DNA of 64,000 bases, from the NCBI GenBank assembly GCA_017305555.1, contig JAFKKM010000027.1, positions 1 to 64,000 of the forward strand, given 5' to 3'. The notes beneath the pieces are model-generated. The model ran no database searches. It was not told the origin of the DNA and saw only the letters and a list, made by a program, of their open reading frames with translations. Shown piece by piece: positions 17,152 to 26,988 of the stretch. The translations under genes and the position numbers were made by a program. This stretch comes from Hyphomicrobiales bacterium (GTDB lineage Bacteria > Pseudomonadota > Alphaproteobacteria > Rhizobiales > Xanthobacteraceae). Within the stretch, counting starts at the first letter, position 1. Each line of letters starts with the position of its first letter.

Positions 17152-18357
17152 ATGAACTGCAAAACTTTCCTGATGACAGCCGCAGCCGTGCTGACGCTCG
17201 GCGGCGCGGCTCAGGCGGAGACTCCGATCAAGCTCGGCGTGCTCAACGACATGTCGAGCCTGTATGCGGACATCTCCGGGCCGGGCTCGGTGGTCGCCGC
17301 AAAGCTCGCCGTCGAGGATTTCGCTAAGATCAACCCGGACCTCAAGGTCGAGGTGATCGGCGCGGACCATCAGAACAAGCCCGACATCGGCAGCAACATC
17401 GCGCGCCAGTGGTATGACCGCGAGAACGTCGACGTCATTCTCGACACCACTACGTCGTCTGTCGCGCTTGCCGTCTCCGAAGTGACCAAGGAAAAGAAAA
17501 AGATCTTCATTCCGTCGGGTGGCGGCACATCTGACCTCACCGGCAAATCCTGCTCGCCCTACACCGTGCACTGGACCTACGACACCTGGGCACTCGCCAA
17601 TGGCACCGGTTCGGCGATGACCAAGCAGGGCGCGGACACATGGTACATGTTGGTTGCCGACTATGCGTTCGGCGCGGCGCTGGAGCGCGATACCACCGAA
17701 GCCGTCACCAAGGCGGGCGGCAAGGTCGTCGGCAGCGTCAAGCATCCGCTGAATTCGTCGGACTTCTCATCGTTCCTGCTGCGCGCGCAAGCCTCCAAGG
17801 CCAAGGTGGTGGCACTCGCCAATGCCGGCAGCGACATGATCAACACCATCAAACAGGCGGCGGAATTCGGCCTCACCCAGGGCGGCCAGTCGCTCGCCGG
17901 TCTTCTGATCTTCTCCAGCGACGTCAAGGCGCTTGGACTGCAAGCCGCCCAGGGACTGGTGCTGACCGAGGCGTTCTACTGGGACCAGACCGACGCGACC
18001 CGCGCTTTCTCCAAGCGCTTCGCCGAGAAGTTCAACGGCAAGATGCCGACCAGCTCGCAGGCCGGCGTCTATTCCAGCGTGCTGCACTACCTGAAGGCGG
18101 TCACCGCCGCGAAGTCGAAGGACTCCGACGTGGTGATGGCGAAGATGAAGGAACTGCCGATCGATGACGCGCTGTTCGGCAAGGGTTCGGTCCGCGCGGA
18201 CGGCCGCGCCATTCACAACATGTATCTCTATCAGGTGAAGAAGCCGTCCGAATCGAAGGGCGAGTGGGATCTCTACAAGGTGCTCGCCACGATCCCGGCC
18301 GATGAAGCCTTCCGGCCGATGGATCAGGGTGGCTGTCCGCTGGTGGCGAAGAAGTAA
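17152..18357 (+). CDS. ABC transporter substrate-binding protein, branched-chain amino acid type (copy 1)
   Basis: The protein has 401 residues with a signal peptide (about 1-22, AQA). It is a type I periplasmic binding protein of the LivJ group: IKLGVLNDMSSLYADISGPG, then ADHQNKPDIG, EVTKEKKKI and DYAFGAALERDT. Such proteins bind amino acids, amides or aromatic acids and feed an ABC importer. No permease or ATPase gene is next to it. GAAGAGG stands before the ATG, and a strong terminator follows. It is closely related to the protein encoded at 42569-43780. Confidence 0.85.
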   Translation: MNCKTFLMTAAAVLTLGGAAQAETPIKLGVLNDMSSLYADISGPGSVVAAKLAVEDFAKINPDLKVEVIGADHQNKPDIGSNIARQWYDRENVDVILDTTTSSVALAVSEVTKEKKKIFIPSGGGTSDLTGKSCSPYTVHWTYDTWALANGTGSAMTKQGADTWYMLVADYAFGAALERDTTEAVTKAGGKVVGSVKHPLNSSDFSSFLLRAQASKAKVVALANAGSDMINTIKQAAEFGLTQGGQSLAGLLIFSSDVKALGLQAAQGLVLTEAFYWDQTDATRAFSKRFAEKFNGKMPTSSQAGVYSSVLHYLKAVTAAKSKDSDVVMAKMKELPIDDALFGKGSVRADGRAIHNMYLYQVKKPSESKGEWDLYKVLATIPADEAFRPMDQGGCPLVAKK

Positions 18358-18407
18358 CGCCACCGTCTGACATCGCGTTCGATCGTCGATCGCGAAATGC
18401 AAAACGA

Positions 18408-18437
18408 AATCCCGGCCAGCGATGGTCGGGATTTTTT
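18408..18437 (+). terminator. Intrinsic terminator of the binding-protein gene
   Basis: Arms AATCCCGGCC (18408-18417) and GGTCGGGATT (18424-18433) pair over 10 bp with one G-T pair and a 6-base loop, followed by a run of T to 18437. It lies 50 bp after the stop codon. Confidence 0.85.
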
Positions 18438-18460
18438 GCGTCTCAACGGCCACCGCAAAA

Positions 18461-18494
18461 CGTGGATGGCCGCAACAAGTCCGGCCACGACGAC
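18461..18494. repeat. Short dispersed repeat (GTGGATGGCCG...CCGGCCA family), copy 1
   Basis: The sequence CGTGGATGGCCGCAACAAG followed by TCCGGCCACGACGACG is a degenerate hairpin. Related copies are at 22252-22285 and in the right arm of 61224-61319. Confidence 0.55.
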
Positions 18495-18525
18495 GATGGA
18501 AGCACGAACATCAGTCGCTTCGTCG

Positions 18526-19485
18526 CTACAGCGGCCGATAGGTCAGTACATCGGACGGTGCATTGATGCCAAGTTGAACCTGCCCGACCGAACGGATGAT
18601 GTCGTCGCCGAGCAATTGCGCAAAACAGGCGTAGCCCCAGTCGTTCATATGCAGACCGTCGGCGATCGAGAAACGATCGAACCCCAGCGCCTGCTTCTCG
18701 TGCCAGTCGCGCATCACTGCGAAGCGCGGGAAGATGCCGATATGGCGCTGCCCCGCCACCTTGTTGAGAAGCTGCACCATGCGGCTGGCGCTTTCACCCT
18801 TCTGGTTCACCGCGGGGACATATTGCGGGTCGACCAGCACCACGTCGGCGCCGGCGGCCTGAATACGGGAAATCCCCTCCTCGACCTGCGCGATGGTCGC
18901 GGTCGCGTCGAGGTTGCGGAGGATCGCGTTGGTGCCAACCTGCCAGATCACCAGATCGGGCTTCTCGTCGATTACCGCACGCTTCAGCCGGTGCAGCATT
19001 TCCGGCGCGTCCTCGCCGCCTTTGCCGCGATTGAGAACCTTGATGTCGGCGGTCGGATACTTGCGCTTGAGTTGCGCGGCAAGCCGATTGGGATAGGTGA
19101 ATTCCGGCGCTGTCGAGCCATAGCCTTCCGTCGAAGACGATCCGAAGGCGATGATGGTCACCGGCTTGTGCTCGGCGAGCTTGCGCGCGACGTTCGGCAG
19201 CGAACGCATCGTCTTGCTGACGCCTTTGGGCGACAGGCACGGCACCCGACGGAAAATGTCGGTCGCGTTGGACGCCGCGCGCTTCACGTTGGCAATGGCT
19301 TTCGATGTGGTACTGGGCGCTGCCGGTTCGGCCGAGGCACTCGGTCCGTGCGCGGCGGCGGCCGTACCGACGATCCCTTGCGACGTCTGGGCACGCGCCG
19401 GCGTCACGGAACCGATTGTGAATATCAAAGCGACGGTCGACAATTCCGCCAAAACAGCGGCCCAACTGACACGACAGACAATCAT
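18526..19485 (-). CDS. Exported SGNH hydrolase with intact catalytic residues, coupled to OpgC
   Basis: The protein has 319 residues. An N-terminal hydrophobic signal or anchor (about 8-34) is followed by a low-complexity Ala/Ser linker and an SGNH domain. The nucleophile is S117 in FGSSSTEGYG, the block III asparagine is N186 in VGTNAILRN, and the catalytic Asp-x-x-His is D276-H279 in DGLHMNDWGY. It is likely a periplasmic esterase or acyltransferase. The ATG at 19485 shares one base with the stop of the upstream SGNH paralogue (TAATG), so the two are translationally coupled; that paralogue in turn overlaps the opgC-type gene. The substrate may be an acylated glucan, which is inference. Confidence 0.75.
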   Translation of the reverse strand: MIVCRVSWAAVLAELSTVALIFTIGSVTPARAQTSQGIVGTAAAAHGPSASAEPAAPSTTSKAIANVKRAASNATDIFRRVPCLSPKGVSKTMRSLPNVARKLAEHKPVTIIAFGSSSTEGYGSTAPEFTYPNRLAAQLKRKYPTADIKVLNRGKGGEDAPEMLHRLKRAVIDEKPDLVIWQVGTNAILRNLDATATIAQVEEGISRIQAAGADVVLVDPQYVPAVNQKGESASRMVQLLNKVAGQRHIGIFPRFAVMRDWHEKQALGFDRFSIADGLHMNDWGYACFAQLLGDDIIRSVGQVQLGINAPSDVLTYRPL

Positions 19486-20243
19486 TACTGCTGGGTCCTC
19501 AGCTCTGCGGGTTTGATGCGCGCGGCCTCGATCACAAAGGTCGCCAGCGCGCGCCCGAGACAATCATGCACCCGCTTGGCCAATTCGATGCCGCGGGAGT
19601 TGTTGAACAGATCGAACTGCCCCGTCTCGTTCCAATGATGCATGATCGCGAAGCGGTCGAACAACGGAACCTCGTGCTGCTGGGCAACGACGCGCATCAC
19701 GTCGAGATAGGGCGCCGTCGTGATCATGGTTTCCATTCGCGGGCCGTATTGCAGGTTCATCAGGGCCACGTCCGCGCCGCGCTTTTGCAAAGCGGTCACG
19801 CCTTCATCGACAGCCGTTCTGAAATCGTCCGGATCGACCGCTCGCATAGCATCGACCGTCCCGGTCTGCCAGATGACCAAAGTTGGCTGCTTGCCTTCGA
19901 GAATCCGGGCGAGGTCGCCGGAGACGTCCGCTGCGGTCTTCTTGATCTGCAACTGCAAGTTGACGTTGACCTTGACCGTCGGCAGCTTGTCGCGCAATGC
20001 GGCTTCCATGCGTCCGGGAAAGCCGGTGCCGTCCGGCGCGAGCACGGTGGCGGACCTGCTGCCGATCACCATGATATCGAGCCGACCTTCGGTCTTCACC
20101 GTCTCGGCCACCTTTTTCAGAGTGGCTTCACTGGCCAGAAAATGGGCCGGGACCTCGCAATTGGGCGGCGGTGCATTCTCGGCTGACGCCGGCACCGTGC
20201 TCCATAGCAAGGCAAGTGCGATCAGGCCGGCAATGGCCTTCAT
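19485..20243 (-). CDS. Exported SGNH-like protein lacking the catalytic residues (probable pseudo-hydrolase)
   Basis: The protein has 252 residues with a signal peptide (about 1-21, ASA). It aligns along its length with the next protein in the operon (shared LVIWQ-GT, LQYGPR/PQYVP, FDRFAIM/FPRFAVM and H-W-x-E/K). The active site is lost: the nucleophile position in IGSRSATV is arginine 63, the block III asparagine is V130 in TGTVDAMR, and the Asp-His pair near the C terminus is absent (NNSRGIELAK). It probably binds or organises rather than cuts. The start overlaps the OpgC stop (ATGA) and its stop overlaps the next start (TAATG). Confidence 0.7.
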   Translation of the reverse strand: MKAIAGLIALALLWSTVPASAENAPPPNCEVPAHFLASEATLKKVAETVKTEGRLDIMVIGSRSATVLAPDGTGFPGRMEAALRDKLPTVKVNVNLQLQIKKTAADVSGDLARILEGKQPTLVIWQTGTVDAMRAVDPDDFRTAVDEGVTALQKRGADVALMNLQYGPRMETMITTAPYLDVMRVVAQQHEVPLFDRFAIMHHWNETGQFDLFNNSRGIELAKRVHDCLGRALATFVIEAARIKPAELRTQQ

Positions 20244-21508
20244 GATCCCCCTCCCGCCAGATCGGCGTTGGCTTCGGCGCTTTTCGCGTCTTTTCCGCCC
20301 TTGGCTGCAACCCGCTTATACCATGAAAAGACCGCTGCGGCGGCTGACATGATGACAATCCCGGACAGACTGACAACGAAGTGAATCGCCGCGCCGCCGG
20401 AAACCTCGGCCAGCACGAAATGGCCGGCGAAGGCGAGGAAAACACCGATGCAGAAGATTTCCAGCGAATGCTGGCCGCACAGGATCGCCGGCCTGAGCCA
20501 CGGCGACCGCAGCCCCGGCCAGTCGCTCGGCAGCAGATAGACGGTCAGCGCCGCCAGCGCCAGGAAATGGATGAAGCGCAGCACATCGAGATCGGTCTTG
20601 TTGATCGGATACATCCACTGCTCGATGATGCGCGGCACGAAATGACCGAGTTGCGGCAGGTGCCAGGTCAAAGTGACGAAGAATGCCGCCAACAAATAGG
20701 CGACGCAGAGCCCCATCAGAATGCGCGAGGACAGAAGAGGAGCCATGCGCCTGGCTCCGCCCAACGCGCACCAGGCCCCGAACACGAACAACAACTGCCA
20801 GGCGAACGGATTGAAGAACCAGACGCCGTTCGGATAAGCCGGCAGATTGAGATCGAACTCCCAGGCGAGCGCGTAGAGCGCCACCGACAGCCCCAGCGTG
20901 AGATCTGGCTTGCGCTTCATCAGCCACAGGATCGGCGGCAGGAACAGCATCAACACGATATAAAGCGGCAATACGTCCATGTTGACCGGACGAAACTTCA
21001 ACAGCAGCGCCTGTACGATGGTGACGTCGGGCTGCTTGAGGAAATCGAGAATGCCCATTTCCTCGGTGTAGAGCGGGTTCTCGAAGCTGGTGGCGACGTA
21101 GGAAATCTCGGCCAGGAAGATCGTGAACAGGAAGACGTGCGCGACGTAGATTTGCCAGACCCGCTTGAGGATGCGGGCGCTCGCCACCACGAAGCCGCGG
21201 TCGGTCATGGCGCGGCCATAGACGAACGCCGCCGTATACCCCGAGATGAAAATGAAGATTTCGGTGGCGTCGCTGAAGCCGTAGTTGCGGATCGTCAGCC
21301 AGGTGAACAGATTGGGCGGCAAGTGATCGACGAAAATCAGCCACAGCGCCAGACCGCGAAACAAATCGAGACGCAACTCACGCTCGCCGGGGGCCGGGCC
21401 GCCCGCGGGGCTCGGCAACTTCCGGACCGGGGGCGATGGCGGCGGCGCGCGGTCCTTCACGGCACTCTCCGTAAAGCCACCGGCGGGCTGGTCGGTAACG
21501 GACGTCAT
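20240..21508 (-). CDS. OpgC-family membrane acyltransferase
   Basis: The protein has 422 residues and about ten membrane helices after a proline-rich N terminus. The opening ELRLDLFRGLALWLIFVDHL is the signature of the OpgC family, whose founder adds succinyl groups to osmoregulated periplasmic glucans; other members act on different polysaccharides. It is the first gene of a coupled trio with two exported SGNH proteins, which supports acylation and deacylation of a periplasmic or surface glycan. The ATG at 21508 has CGGAAC upstream; longer in-frame starts up to 21631 lack ribosome sites. No opgG/opgH gene is in the window. Confidence 0.8.
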   Translation of the reverse strand: MTSVTDQPAGGFTESAVKDRAPPPSPPVRKLPSPAGGPAPGERELRLDLFRGLALWLIFVDHLPPNLFTWLTIRNYGFSDATEIFIFISGYTAAFVYGRAMTDRGFVVASARILKRVWQIYVAHVFLFTIFLAEISYVATSFENPLYTEEMGILDFLKQPDVTIVQALLLKFRPVNMDVLPLYIVLMLFLPPILWLMKRKPDLTLGLSVALYALAWEFDLNLPAYPNGVWFFNPFAWQLLFVFGAWCALGGARRMAPLLSSRILMGLCVAYLLAAFFVTLTWHLPQLGHFVPRIIEQWMYPINKTDLDVLRFIHFLALAALTVYLLPSDWPGLRSPWLRPAILCGQHSLEIFCIGVFLAFAGHFVLAEVSGGAAIHFVVSLSGIVIMSAAAAVFSWYKRVAAKGGKDAKSAEANADLAGGGS

Positions 21509-21745
21509 CGGTTCCGTGAGCCTGAAAGCTGGATTGCGCGCGCGGGGACGGTTCGACGGAAAACACCGCACGACCTCGGCTCCCTTCATAAGGCCGGACC
21601 CGTGGACGGTCCACGACGGCGCCACGAACAAGCCGATTTTCGCGCTCTCTGACTGACAACTATGTTGAAATCGCGGTCATTGGATGCCGGCGATTTGGTT
21701 CCACCGGCGGGTTTGGGTATGCTGACGACAGCCTGGAAGAACCCG

Positions 21746-22138
21746 ATGTACCGTGCCGTCACCCGTCAGATCGAAGTCACCGTCGAGCCGAATTTCATGC
21801 CGGAGCGCTCCTCCGACGTGGAGCAGCGCTACTTCTGGTCGTACACCATCGTCATTACCAATGCGGGCGCGGAAACGGTGCAACTGCGCACCCGGCACTG
21901 GATCATTACCGATGCCACCGGCCGTACCCAGGAAGTGCGCGGCGAGGGCGTGGTCGGCGAACAGCCGACCCTCGGCCCCGGCGAGAGATTTCAGTACACC
22001 AGCGGCGTACCGCTGCCGACCTCCTCCGGCTTCATGACCGGGCGCTACCAGATGGTGACCGATGGCGGCGAGCGCTTCGAGATCGACATCCCAACCTTCT
22101 CGCTCGACAGCCCGCAGGCCAAGCGGACGCTGAACTGA
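21746..22138 (+). CDS. apaG: ApaG domain protein
   Basis: The protein has 130 residues, the normal ApaG length. It begins [17 protein letters not shown] and contains the family core [37 protein letters not shown] and the C-terminal [18 protein letters not shown]. ApaG has a fibronectin-like beta fold; its role is unsettled, with links to Ap4A levels and cobalt/magnesium efflux in enterobacteria. GGAAG lies six bases before the ATG at 21746; the open frame continues 28 codons further upstream without support. Confidence 0.92.
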   Translation: MYRAVTRQIEVTVEPNFMPERSSDVEQRYFWSYTIVITNAGAETVQLRTRHWIITDATGRTQEVRGEGVVGEQPTLGPGERFQYTSGVPLPTSSGFMTGRYQMVTDGGERFEIDIPTFSLDSPQAKRTLN

Positions 22139-22235
22139 GATTGCAAATCAGTGGTGGGGTGTGGACGACTATATGTCCGCCCCAGCACCTGACGTCGTCA
22201 CCGGGCCCGCCCCGATGACCCATCTTCTTTTTGAG

Positions 22236-22285
22236 AGTCTTCGCGAAGACTGATGGATGGCCGGATCAAGTCCGGCCATGACGAA
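22236..22285. repeat. 16-bp palindrome and short dispersed repeat (GGATGGCCGG family), copy 2
   Basis: AGTCTTCGCGAAGACT (22236-22251) is a perfect 16-bp palindrome. It is followed at once by GATGGATGGCCGGATCAAG and TCCGGCCATGACGAA (22252-22285), the same family as 18461-18494 and 61224-61319. The element lies between convergent apaG and hslO. Confidence 0.6.
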
Positions 22286-22294
22286 CTTCATCGA

Positions 22295-23305
22295 CTACTC
22301 CACGCCCGCTTCCTGTGGCGTGAATTCGTAGACCGAACTGCAGAACTCGCAGGTAACGACGACCTTGCCGTCCTTGACCATGTCGGCGCGATCTTCCGGC
22401 GCGAAGCGCGACAGCATTCCGGACACGGCATCGCGCGAGCAGGAGCACTTGGCCTGCACCGATTGCGTCGGAAACACCCGCACGCCGCGCTCATGAAACA
22501 ATCGATAGAGCAGTCGTTCGCCCGACAGGTCCGGATCGATCAGTTCGATGTCCTCGACAGTCCCGATCAGCGACTGTCCCTCGACCCAGGCATCGTCCTC
22601 GGCCACCTGATGCGTGGCACTGCCTTCCGGCGCGTCGCCGGGATCGAGATCGGCCTGCCGCGCCCGCTCCGGCGCCTTGGGCAGGAACTGCAACAATAGC
22701 CCGCCGGCACGCCAACGATGCTTCGGCTTGTCGCCGTCGCCGCCGCGCCATTCCTCGCCGACCGCGATCCGCACACGCGTCGGAATTTGCTCCGAGCGCA
22801 GGAAGTATTCGTGCGCAGCGTCTTCAAAATTGCCGCCCTCGAGCGCCACCAGTCCCTGATAGCGGCTCATGTTGGCGCCCTGATCGATGGTCATGGCCAG
22901 ATGCCCGCGACCCAGTAGCGCCGCCGAGTCCTGTCCGTCCGCGAGCCTAGCCGCATCGAAACGCGCATAGGCGCGCAGCCGGTCCGGGGCCTGAAAATCG
23001 ACGATCATCAGCGACACCGGACCATCGGTCTGGGTTTGCAGGATGAAGCGGCCGTCGAATTTCAGCGATGAGCCGAGCAGCACCGTCAGCACCACGGCCT
23101 CGCCAAGCAGCTTGCCGACCGGCGCCGGATAGTCGTGCTTCTCCAGCAACTGGTCGAGCGCCGGGCCGAGCTTGGTCAGGCGACCGCGCAGGTCGAGCGC
23201 GTCGACGCTGAACGGAAGCACGGCATCGTCGACCGGAACGGACGACGGTGTGCGGCTTCGGGTGTCTTCGGTTTTGGCGGGATCGGGCGAATGCGATGAG
23301 GTCAT
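22295..23305 (-). CDS. hslO: Redox-regulated molecular chaperone Hsp33
   Basis: The protein has 336 residues. Hsp33 is a cytoplasmic holdase that opens on oxidative stress when its zinc site is oxidised. The zinc ligands are present as C287 and C289 in KCSCS and C319/C322 in CEFC. The N-terminal domain shows the usual LGEAVVLTVLLGSSLKFDGR and LQTQTDGP segments. It is about 40 residues longer than E. coli Hsp33 owing to an N-terminal extension and an acidic insert, as usual in rhizobia. It lies next to the VOC and argF genes on the same strand. Confidence 0.95.
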   Translation of the reverse strand: MTSSHSPDPAKTEDTRSRTPSSVPVDDAVLPFSVDALDLRGRLTKLGPALDQLLEKHDYPAPVGKLLGEAVVLTVLLGSSLKFDGRFILQTQTDGPVSLMIVDFQAPDRLRAYARFDAARLADGQDSAALLGRGHLAMTIDQGANMSRYQGLVALEGGNFEDAAHEYFLRSEQIPTRVRIAVGEEWRGGDGDKPKHRWRAGGLLLQFLPKAPERARQADLDPGDAPEGSATHQVAEDDAWVEGQSLIGTVEDIELIDPDLSGERLLYRLFHERGVRVFPTQSVQAKCSCSRDAVSGMLSRFAPEDRADMVKDGKVVVTCEFCSSVYEFTPQEAGVE

Positions 23306-23383
23306 GGGGCGCTATCTAGGGATGATCCGAGCGGATTGGTACCCCCGCGCGGCGCGCGGTCGAATGCAAGGCTGCCCACCGTC

Positions 23384-23779
23384 TCAAGGCAGATTGAGCT
23401 GCCACGACACACCGAAGCGGTCGTTGACCCAGCCAAAGCGGCGGCTGAAGCCATAGTTGCCGAGCGGCATCAGCACGCCGCCGCCTTCCGACAGCGCCGC
23501 GAAGATGCGTTCGAGATCGGCTTCGGACTCGCAATCGACGAACAGCGAGAGCGACGGCGTGAAGGTGAATCCATGCGACACGAAGCTGTCGCTGAACAGC
23601 ACCTGCTGACCGGCCAGCCGGACCACCGCGAACTTGACGGTTCCTTCCGGGCCCGGCTCGCCGGCGCCATAGCGCGTGACGTCGACGATATCGCTATTCG
23701 GGATCAGCCCGACATAGAAGTCGATCGCTTCGCCGGCCCGCCCCTCGAACATCAGGAAAGGACGAACGGTGGTCGCCAT
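23384..23779 (-). CDS. VOC family protein (PhnB / glyoxalase-like)
   Basis: The protein has 131 residues with two beta-alpha-beta-beta-beta units. It resembles the PhnB/3-demethylubiquinone methyltransferase-like group: VRPFLMFEGRAGEAIDFY at the start, FAVVRLAGQQVLFSDS in the middle and RFGWVNDRFGVSWQ at the end. Such proteins are small metal-dependent or binding proteins; the specific function is not known. It lies 20 bp beyond the argF stop and 78 bp before the hslO start on the same strand, so it may be cotranscribed with argDF. Confidence 0.8.
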   Translation of the reverse strand: MATTVRPFLMFEGRAGEAIDFYVGLIPNSDIVDVTRYGAGEPGPEGTVKFAVVRLAGQQVLFSDSFVSHGFTFTPSLSLFVDCESEADLERIFAALSEGGGVLMPLGNYGFSRRFGWVNDRFGVSWQLNLP

Positions 23780-23799
23780 CGCGCACTCCTATCCGTTGT

Positions 23800-24716
<917 letters not shown>

Positions 24717-24720
<4 letters not shown>

Positions 24721-25925
24721 CGCGCGGCCTCGAGCTTGGCCGCAGCCGACAGGACTTTGCAGGCGCGCTCCAGCCGCGCCACCGCTTCGTCTAGTTCAGC
24801 CTCGGTGACGATCAGCGGCGGCAGGAACCGCACGACATTATCGCCGGCGCCGACCGTAAGCAGCTTCTCGTTGCGCAAGGCATTGATCAGATCGCCAGCC
24901 GGCAGCACCGCCTTGACGCCGAGCAAAAGGCCCTCGCCGCGCACATCGGCCAGCACGTCGGGATGCCGGTCGACCACCGACGCCAGCTTCTGCTTCAGAA
25001 GCAGCGACATTTTTTGCGCGTGCGGGAAGAAGTCGGGCTTCAACATGACATCGAGCACCGCATTGGCGGCGGCGACCGCCAGCGGATTGCCGCCGAAGGT
25101 CGAGCCGTGCGAGCCCGGCGTCATGCCGGAGGCAGCCTCCTCGGTCGCAAGGCACGCACCGATCGGGAAACCGCCGCCGAGCGCCTTGGCCAGCGACATC
25201 ACGTCGGGCGTGACGCCGGTGCGCTTGTAAGCGAACAGCTCGCCGGTGCGGCCCATGCCGGTCTGCACTTCGTCGAAAATCAGCAGCAGGCCGTTGTCGT
25301 CGCAAAGCTGGCGCAGTTCCTTGAAGAAGGCGTTGGACGCCGCGCGCACGCCGCCTTCGCCCTGCACCGGCTCGATCAGGATGCCGGCGGTATTCGGGCC
25401 GATCGCCTTTTTCACCGCCGCGACATCGCCGAGCGGAACCTGATCGAACCCGTCCATCGGCGGGCCGAAGCCTTCGAGATACTTCGCGGCGCCGGTCGCG
25501 GCCAACGTCGCCAGGGTGCGCCCGTGGAACGCGCCCTCGAAGGTGATGATGCGATAGCGCTCGGGATGTCCCTTCATCGCGTGATAGCGGCGCGCCACCT
25601 TAATGCAGCACTCCATCGCTTCCGCGCCGGAATTGCAGAAGAACACCTTGTCGGCAAAACTCTGCTCGCACAGCCGCGCGGCGAGCCGTTCGCCGTCTGG
25701 GCTCCTGAAAAGGTTCGACATGTGCCACAGCTTGGTGGCCTGCTCCTGCAACGCCGCCACCAGATACGGATGGGCATGGCCGAGCGCGTTGACCGCGACG
25801 CCGCTCGTAAAGTCGAGATAGCGCTCGCCATCGGTGCCGATCAGCCACGCCCCTTCGCCGCGCTCGAAGGCGACATCGGCACGGGCGAAGACAGGCAACA
25901 AATGAGACGGCGCGCTCTTGGTCAT
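24717..25925 (-). CDS. argD: Acetylornithine aminotransferase
   Basis: The protein has 402 residues. It is a class III PLP aminotransferase of arginine synthesis (and possibly N-succinyl-diaminopimelate in lysine synthesis). Visible are [49 protein letters not shown] and the PLP lysine in [13 protein letters not shown] near residue 250. The ATG at 25925 gives the standard N terminus; a further 39 codons open upstream look non-coding. argF follows with a 4-bp overlap. Confidence 0.95.
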
Positions 25926-26446
25926 GACAGGTCCGATCGAACAATAGAGAGACGGGCCGTACTGGCGCGGCGCGAAGAACACGCGACGGCGGCAAAAACC
26001 CTGTCCCGAAAACGAAATGTGCCGCCTTTCCAGGCGGCACATGGCGATTATTCTAGGACGGGTTTGATCGCTGTCAACCTCGCAAGCGCTGCCGGAAGCG
26101 GGTTTTCGGAACCCCGGCGACCTCTTTCGACTTAACGAAGTGATGCGAAACTGTCGCAGCCCATCGCAGAAAAAGCTGATTTTGTCGATTGACTCTACGG
26201 AAGATGTGGACGCATCGGGCGCGACTCTTGCGCGTGAGTCGCCGCATATTGTAGCGTTTCGGCTATCGAGTACGACATCTCGTGCGGCAGTTTTGATTCA
26301 GCTCAAGTCCTGAGTTCGGCGTGAACGTCCGGTGCGCAACCTGCGTCCGGCGAGGGCTAAGGGATTCTAACCGCAGGGATTTCGAACGAAAGACGTCGCA
26401 GCGCGACATGCTTCCGGCAGTCGCGCGACACGAAGGAAACAGTGCG
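25926..26446. other. Divergent argD-gcrA intergenic region
   Basis: This 521-bp gap holds the promoters of argD (minus) and gcrA (plus). The half next to gcrA contains a cluster of GANTC sites (described separately). I see no further gene or riboswitch. Confidence 0.4.
26191..26367. promoter_or_regulatory. Cluster of five GANTC (CcrM) methylation sites upstream of gcrA
   Basis: GANTC occurs at 26191, 26223, 26236, 26295 and 26363 (first base of each). Two of them form an inverted repeat GCGACTC (26221-26227) and GAGTCGC (26236-26242) with an 8-base spacer. In alphaproteobacteria CcrM methylates GANTC, and GcrA acts at promoters carrying such sites, so autoregulation by methylation state is plausible. 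Confidence 0.5.
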
Positions 26447-26953
26447 ATGACAGTATTGACCTGGTCCGACGATCGCGTCGAGCAACTCAAGAAACTCTGG
26501 GAAGCCGGCCTCTCCGCCAGCCAGATCGCGGCGGAACTCGGTAACGTGACGCGCAATGCCGTAATCGGCAAGGTGCATCGGCTAGGTCTGTCGGGACGCG
26601 CCAAGACGCCGTCGTCGGCCGCGCCGCGCCCCCGCAAGGTGCGCCCAGCCCAGCAGATGATGCGGGTGTCGCGCCCGGTGTCGCGCGGCAACACCGCGCT
26701 GGCCCATGCCTTCGAGGTCGAAGTCGAGGTGGACCCGATCGCGCATGACAACGTGGTGCCGATGAGCCAGCGGCTGACCTTGCTGGAGCTCAACGAAAGC
26801 ACCTGCCACTGGCCGGTGGGCGATCCCAGCAATCCGGAGTTCTTCTTCTGCGGCGGCAAGGCGCTGACCGGCCTGCCCTATTGCGCGCATCATTCGCGCA
26901 TCGCCTATCAGCCCGCCGCCGACCGCCGCCGCCAGCAGCCGAAGCAGCGCTGA
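26447..26953 (+). CDS. gcrA: GcrA cell-cycle regulator
   Basis: The protein has 168 residues. GcrA is an alphaproteobacterial transcription factor that binds sigma-70 RNA polymerase and methylated GANTC promoters. The N-terminal helix-turn-helix is typical: TWSDDRVEQLKKLWEAGLSA, SQIAAELGNVTRNAVIGKVH, RLGLSGRAK. A basic linker follows, and then a C-terminal region with LLELNESTCHWPVGDP and a Cys/His-rich end (FFCGGKALTGLPYCAHHS), as in the family. AAGGAA stands eight bases before the ATG at 26447; a longer frame exists but is not supported. CcrM itself is not in the window. Confidence 0.95.
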   Translation: MTVLTWSDDRVEQLKKLWEAGLSASQIAAELGNVTRNAVIGKVHRLGLSGRAKTPSSAAPRPRKVRPAQQMMRVSRPVSRGNTALAHAFEVEVEVDPIAHDNVVPMSQRLTLLELNESTCHWPVGDPSNPEFFFCGGKALTGLPYCAHHSRIAYQPAADRRRQQPKQR

Positions 26954-26988
26954 AACAGGCGATCTTCGTTTCTGCCCGGCGCCGGTGA

